DNA from: an uncultured Tateyamaria sp.
Lineage (GTDB): Bacteria > Pseudomonadota > Alphaproteobacteria > Rhodobacterales > Rhodobacteraceae
Assembly (NCBI RefSeq): GCF_947503385.1
Contig: NZ_CANNDO010000006.1
Location: 1-64,000 of the forward strand
DNA: 64,000 bases
Reading direction: 5' to 3'
A program made the position numbers and the translations under genes. This document shows, one piece after another, positions 62,715-64,000 of this stretch. Each line of letters opens with the position of its first letter. Position 1 is the first letter of the stretch. Below the pieces are notes generated by a model that had not been told where the DNA came from, did not search any database, and saw only the letters and a list, made by a program, of their open reading frames with translations.

Positions 62715-64000
62715 ATGCCGGTTATAAATGGAACGCCGAACGACGACACGATTCCGGGCACGAACGAAGACGATACGATCAACGCCGGAAACGGTCAGGA
62801 TTTGGTTTCCGGCGAAGGCGGCGATGACAGCATCCTTGGCGGCGACGGCAACGATACGCTGTTTGGGGACGTGGGCGAGGGGACGGCCCCCGGTCAGGAT
62901 GCATCACCGCTTGTCATCGACATCGGCAATCTGGTGACGGCGGACAATGCGGACAACAACGTAAGCGCCGGTGATTCAGCCGTCTATCGCAATGTCACGC
63001 AACTGGAGGACGGCACCCAGGTTTCGGCACGGATCGTTCTTGTTTCAAAATCGGATCCGAACCTGCGCGTTGATCTGTCGGGGGGCGACGGATCCGAAAT
63101 CCTGATGAACGGGAACGGCACCGGCGACACGGCGGCGTTCCGTATGGAGTTTTTCATTCCCAGTGCGGGCGATCCCACAACCGGCACACCGGTGGCGATC
63201 AACTCGGTCGCGACGATCAACGACCTTGACCGGAACAGCCCCGGCGACCGCGAGGCGGTGATCCTGAACGAAAGCAGCTTCACCGCTTTTGCGACGTCCA
63301 GTGATACGTCGCTGGATGTGACGCAAAGCGGCGGCACCGTCACGGCGGCGGGCACCGAGGGGAACAATCCTTCTGATCAGGATGCGTGGTTCAGTGCGTC
63401 CTTCGAGAACCGCGAATTCATCGAGTTTTCGCTGGAGGCACGAACGACAAATTCCGGGTTTTCCTTTTCGGGTGATCTGATTGACGATGCGGTTGTGACG
63501 CCCATTGACGCAGGCGATGACACAATCGACGGCGGCGGCGGTCAGGATCAGATTTTTGGGCAAGGTGGTGACGATAGCCTCACAGGGGGCAGCGGAAATG
63601 ACACATTAGATGGCGGCGAAGGCAGCGACATCCTCGACGGTGGCACGGGGCAGGATCTTGTCGAAGGGGGCGCGGGCGCAGACACGCTGACTGGCGGGCA
63701 GGGTGACGACACGCTGCGTGGCGGCGATGGCGAAGACGCAATCACACTGGGCCCCGACAACGATCTGGCCGAAGGTGGACAGGGGTCGGACCGGTTCACC
63801 TTTGACGGGCTGGGCAATCACAATATCATTGGCGGCGAAGACGCGGACGGGCTCGACGTCGATGTGCTGGACCTGACAGGCGTGCGCGCCAACGTCATCC
63901 CGGACGGGCCAGATTCCGAATCCGGTCTGGTCGAGTTGCTGGACGACAATGGCAATGTGGCCCGCCGCGTGACCTATTCCGAGATCGAACAGATTATCAT
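62715..64000 (+). CDS. RTX protein, 3' end beyond window
   Basis: 428 complete codons, open to the window end. The start ATG 62715 has GGGGG eight bases upstream; an ATG at 62700 is in frame but weaker. An RTX block starts at once (NGTPNDDTIPGTNEDDTINAG-like, GGDGNDTLFG), then a beta domain of about 200 residues (VIDIGNLVTADNADNN; FRMEFFIPSAG). A second RTX block (about 270-360; GGGGQDQIFG, GGSGNDTLDG, GGQGDDTLRG) follows. The last residues YSEIEQII align with SNIENVIP just before the Hint Cys of the giant protein, so a Hint domain should follow. Type I secretion is expected. Confidence 0.85.
   Translation, partial: MPVINGTPNDDTIPGTNEDDTINAGNGQDLVSGEGGDDSILGGDGNDTLFGDVGEGTAPGQDASPLVIDIGNLVTADNADNNVSAGDSAVYRNVTQLEDGTQVSARIVLVSKSDPNLRVDLSGGDGSEILMNGNGTGDTAAFRMEFFIPSAGDPTTGTPVAINSVATINDLDRNSPGDREAVILNESSFTAFATSSDTSLDVTQSGGTVTAAGTEGNNPSDQDAWFSASFENREFIEFSLEARTTNSGFSFSGDLIDDAVVTPIDAGDDTIDGGGGQDQIFGQGGDDSLTGGSGNDTLDGGEGSDILDGGTGQDLVEGGAGADTLTGGQGDDTLRGGDGEDAITLGPDNDLAEGGQGSDRFTFDGLGNHNIIGGEDADGLDVDVLDLTGVRANVIPDGPDSESGLVELLDDNGNVARRVTYSEIEQII

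Overview
The window is GC-rich, densely coded chromosomal DNA from an alphaproteobacterium, most likely of the order Rhodobacterales (Roseobacter/Rhodobacter group). This rests on several gene types: a C4-pathway 5-aminolevulinate synthase with an FNR-type box upstream, a DksA with one of the four zinc-finger cysteines, a DUF2852 protein, TRAP transporter genes with oversized permeases, a bacterial leucyltransferase (Bpt), and RTX proteins ending in a Hint domain. Genus and species cannot be named from the sequence. No phage, insertion sequence, plasmid replication or CRISPR genes were seen.

Layout. 1-4.2 kb: a tRNA-Asp cut by the window edge, a divergent sulfotransferase-like/glycosyltransferase pair, a fluoroacetate dehalogenase-like hydrolase and an M20 peptidase. 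4.2-8.2 kb: hemA, a RodZ-like HTH membrane protein and ispG. 8.2-11.2 kb (minus strand): a PEP mutase-family enzyme, a DsbA-like thioredoxin and a BepA-like M48-TPR protease. 11.2-19.7 kb (plus strand): an aminotransferase, AmiC-type amidase, PBP1a, release factor 2, an exported unknown and an amidase-signature enzyme. 19.7-28.1 kb: a Rieske oxygenase, an XRE regulator, the ilvI-ilvN pair behind a complete-looking leader-peptide attenuator, a chemotaxis-like gene interrupted by a stop codon, and a NarL-type two-component system. 28.3-32.9 kb: a TRAP transporter operon divergent from that two-component system. 33-41 kb: bpt, RDD and DUF2852 proteins, a YbaK-type deacylase, glnE, a lipoprotein, an RlmI-like methyltransferase and a PIN protein. 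41-48.3 kb (minus strand): a PilJ-N protein, an M48 protease, a P450, a VWA protein with a 57-residue membrane protein, a DUF2927 lipoprotein, a GNAT enzyme and a MoxR ATPase. 48.5-52.7 kb: dksA, the arginase/ornithine cyclodeaminase pair with a divergent Lrp regulator, dsbB and a YqaA-type protein.

52.7-64 kb looks accessory. A tRNA-Leu(CAA) is followed by an unrecognised gene, about 0.8 kb without a convincing gene, a 2702-residue surface protein (LamG-like head, 16 tandem cadherin-like repeats, RTX repeats, C-terminal Hint domain), and a second RTX gene cut by the window end just before the point where its own Hint domain would be expected.

Genes that plausibly work together: ilvL-ilvI-ilvN (branched-chain amino acids, attenuation control); arginase, ornithine cyclodeaminase and Lrp (arginine to proline); the Cache kinase, its regulator and the TRAP operon (sensing and uptake of an organic acid); MoxR and the VWA protein (a chaperone-type AAA pair); AmiC and PBP1a (cell wall). 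Starts, domains and hairpins were read by eye; no database search was run.
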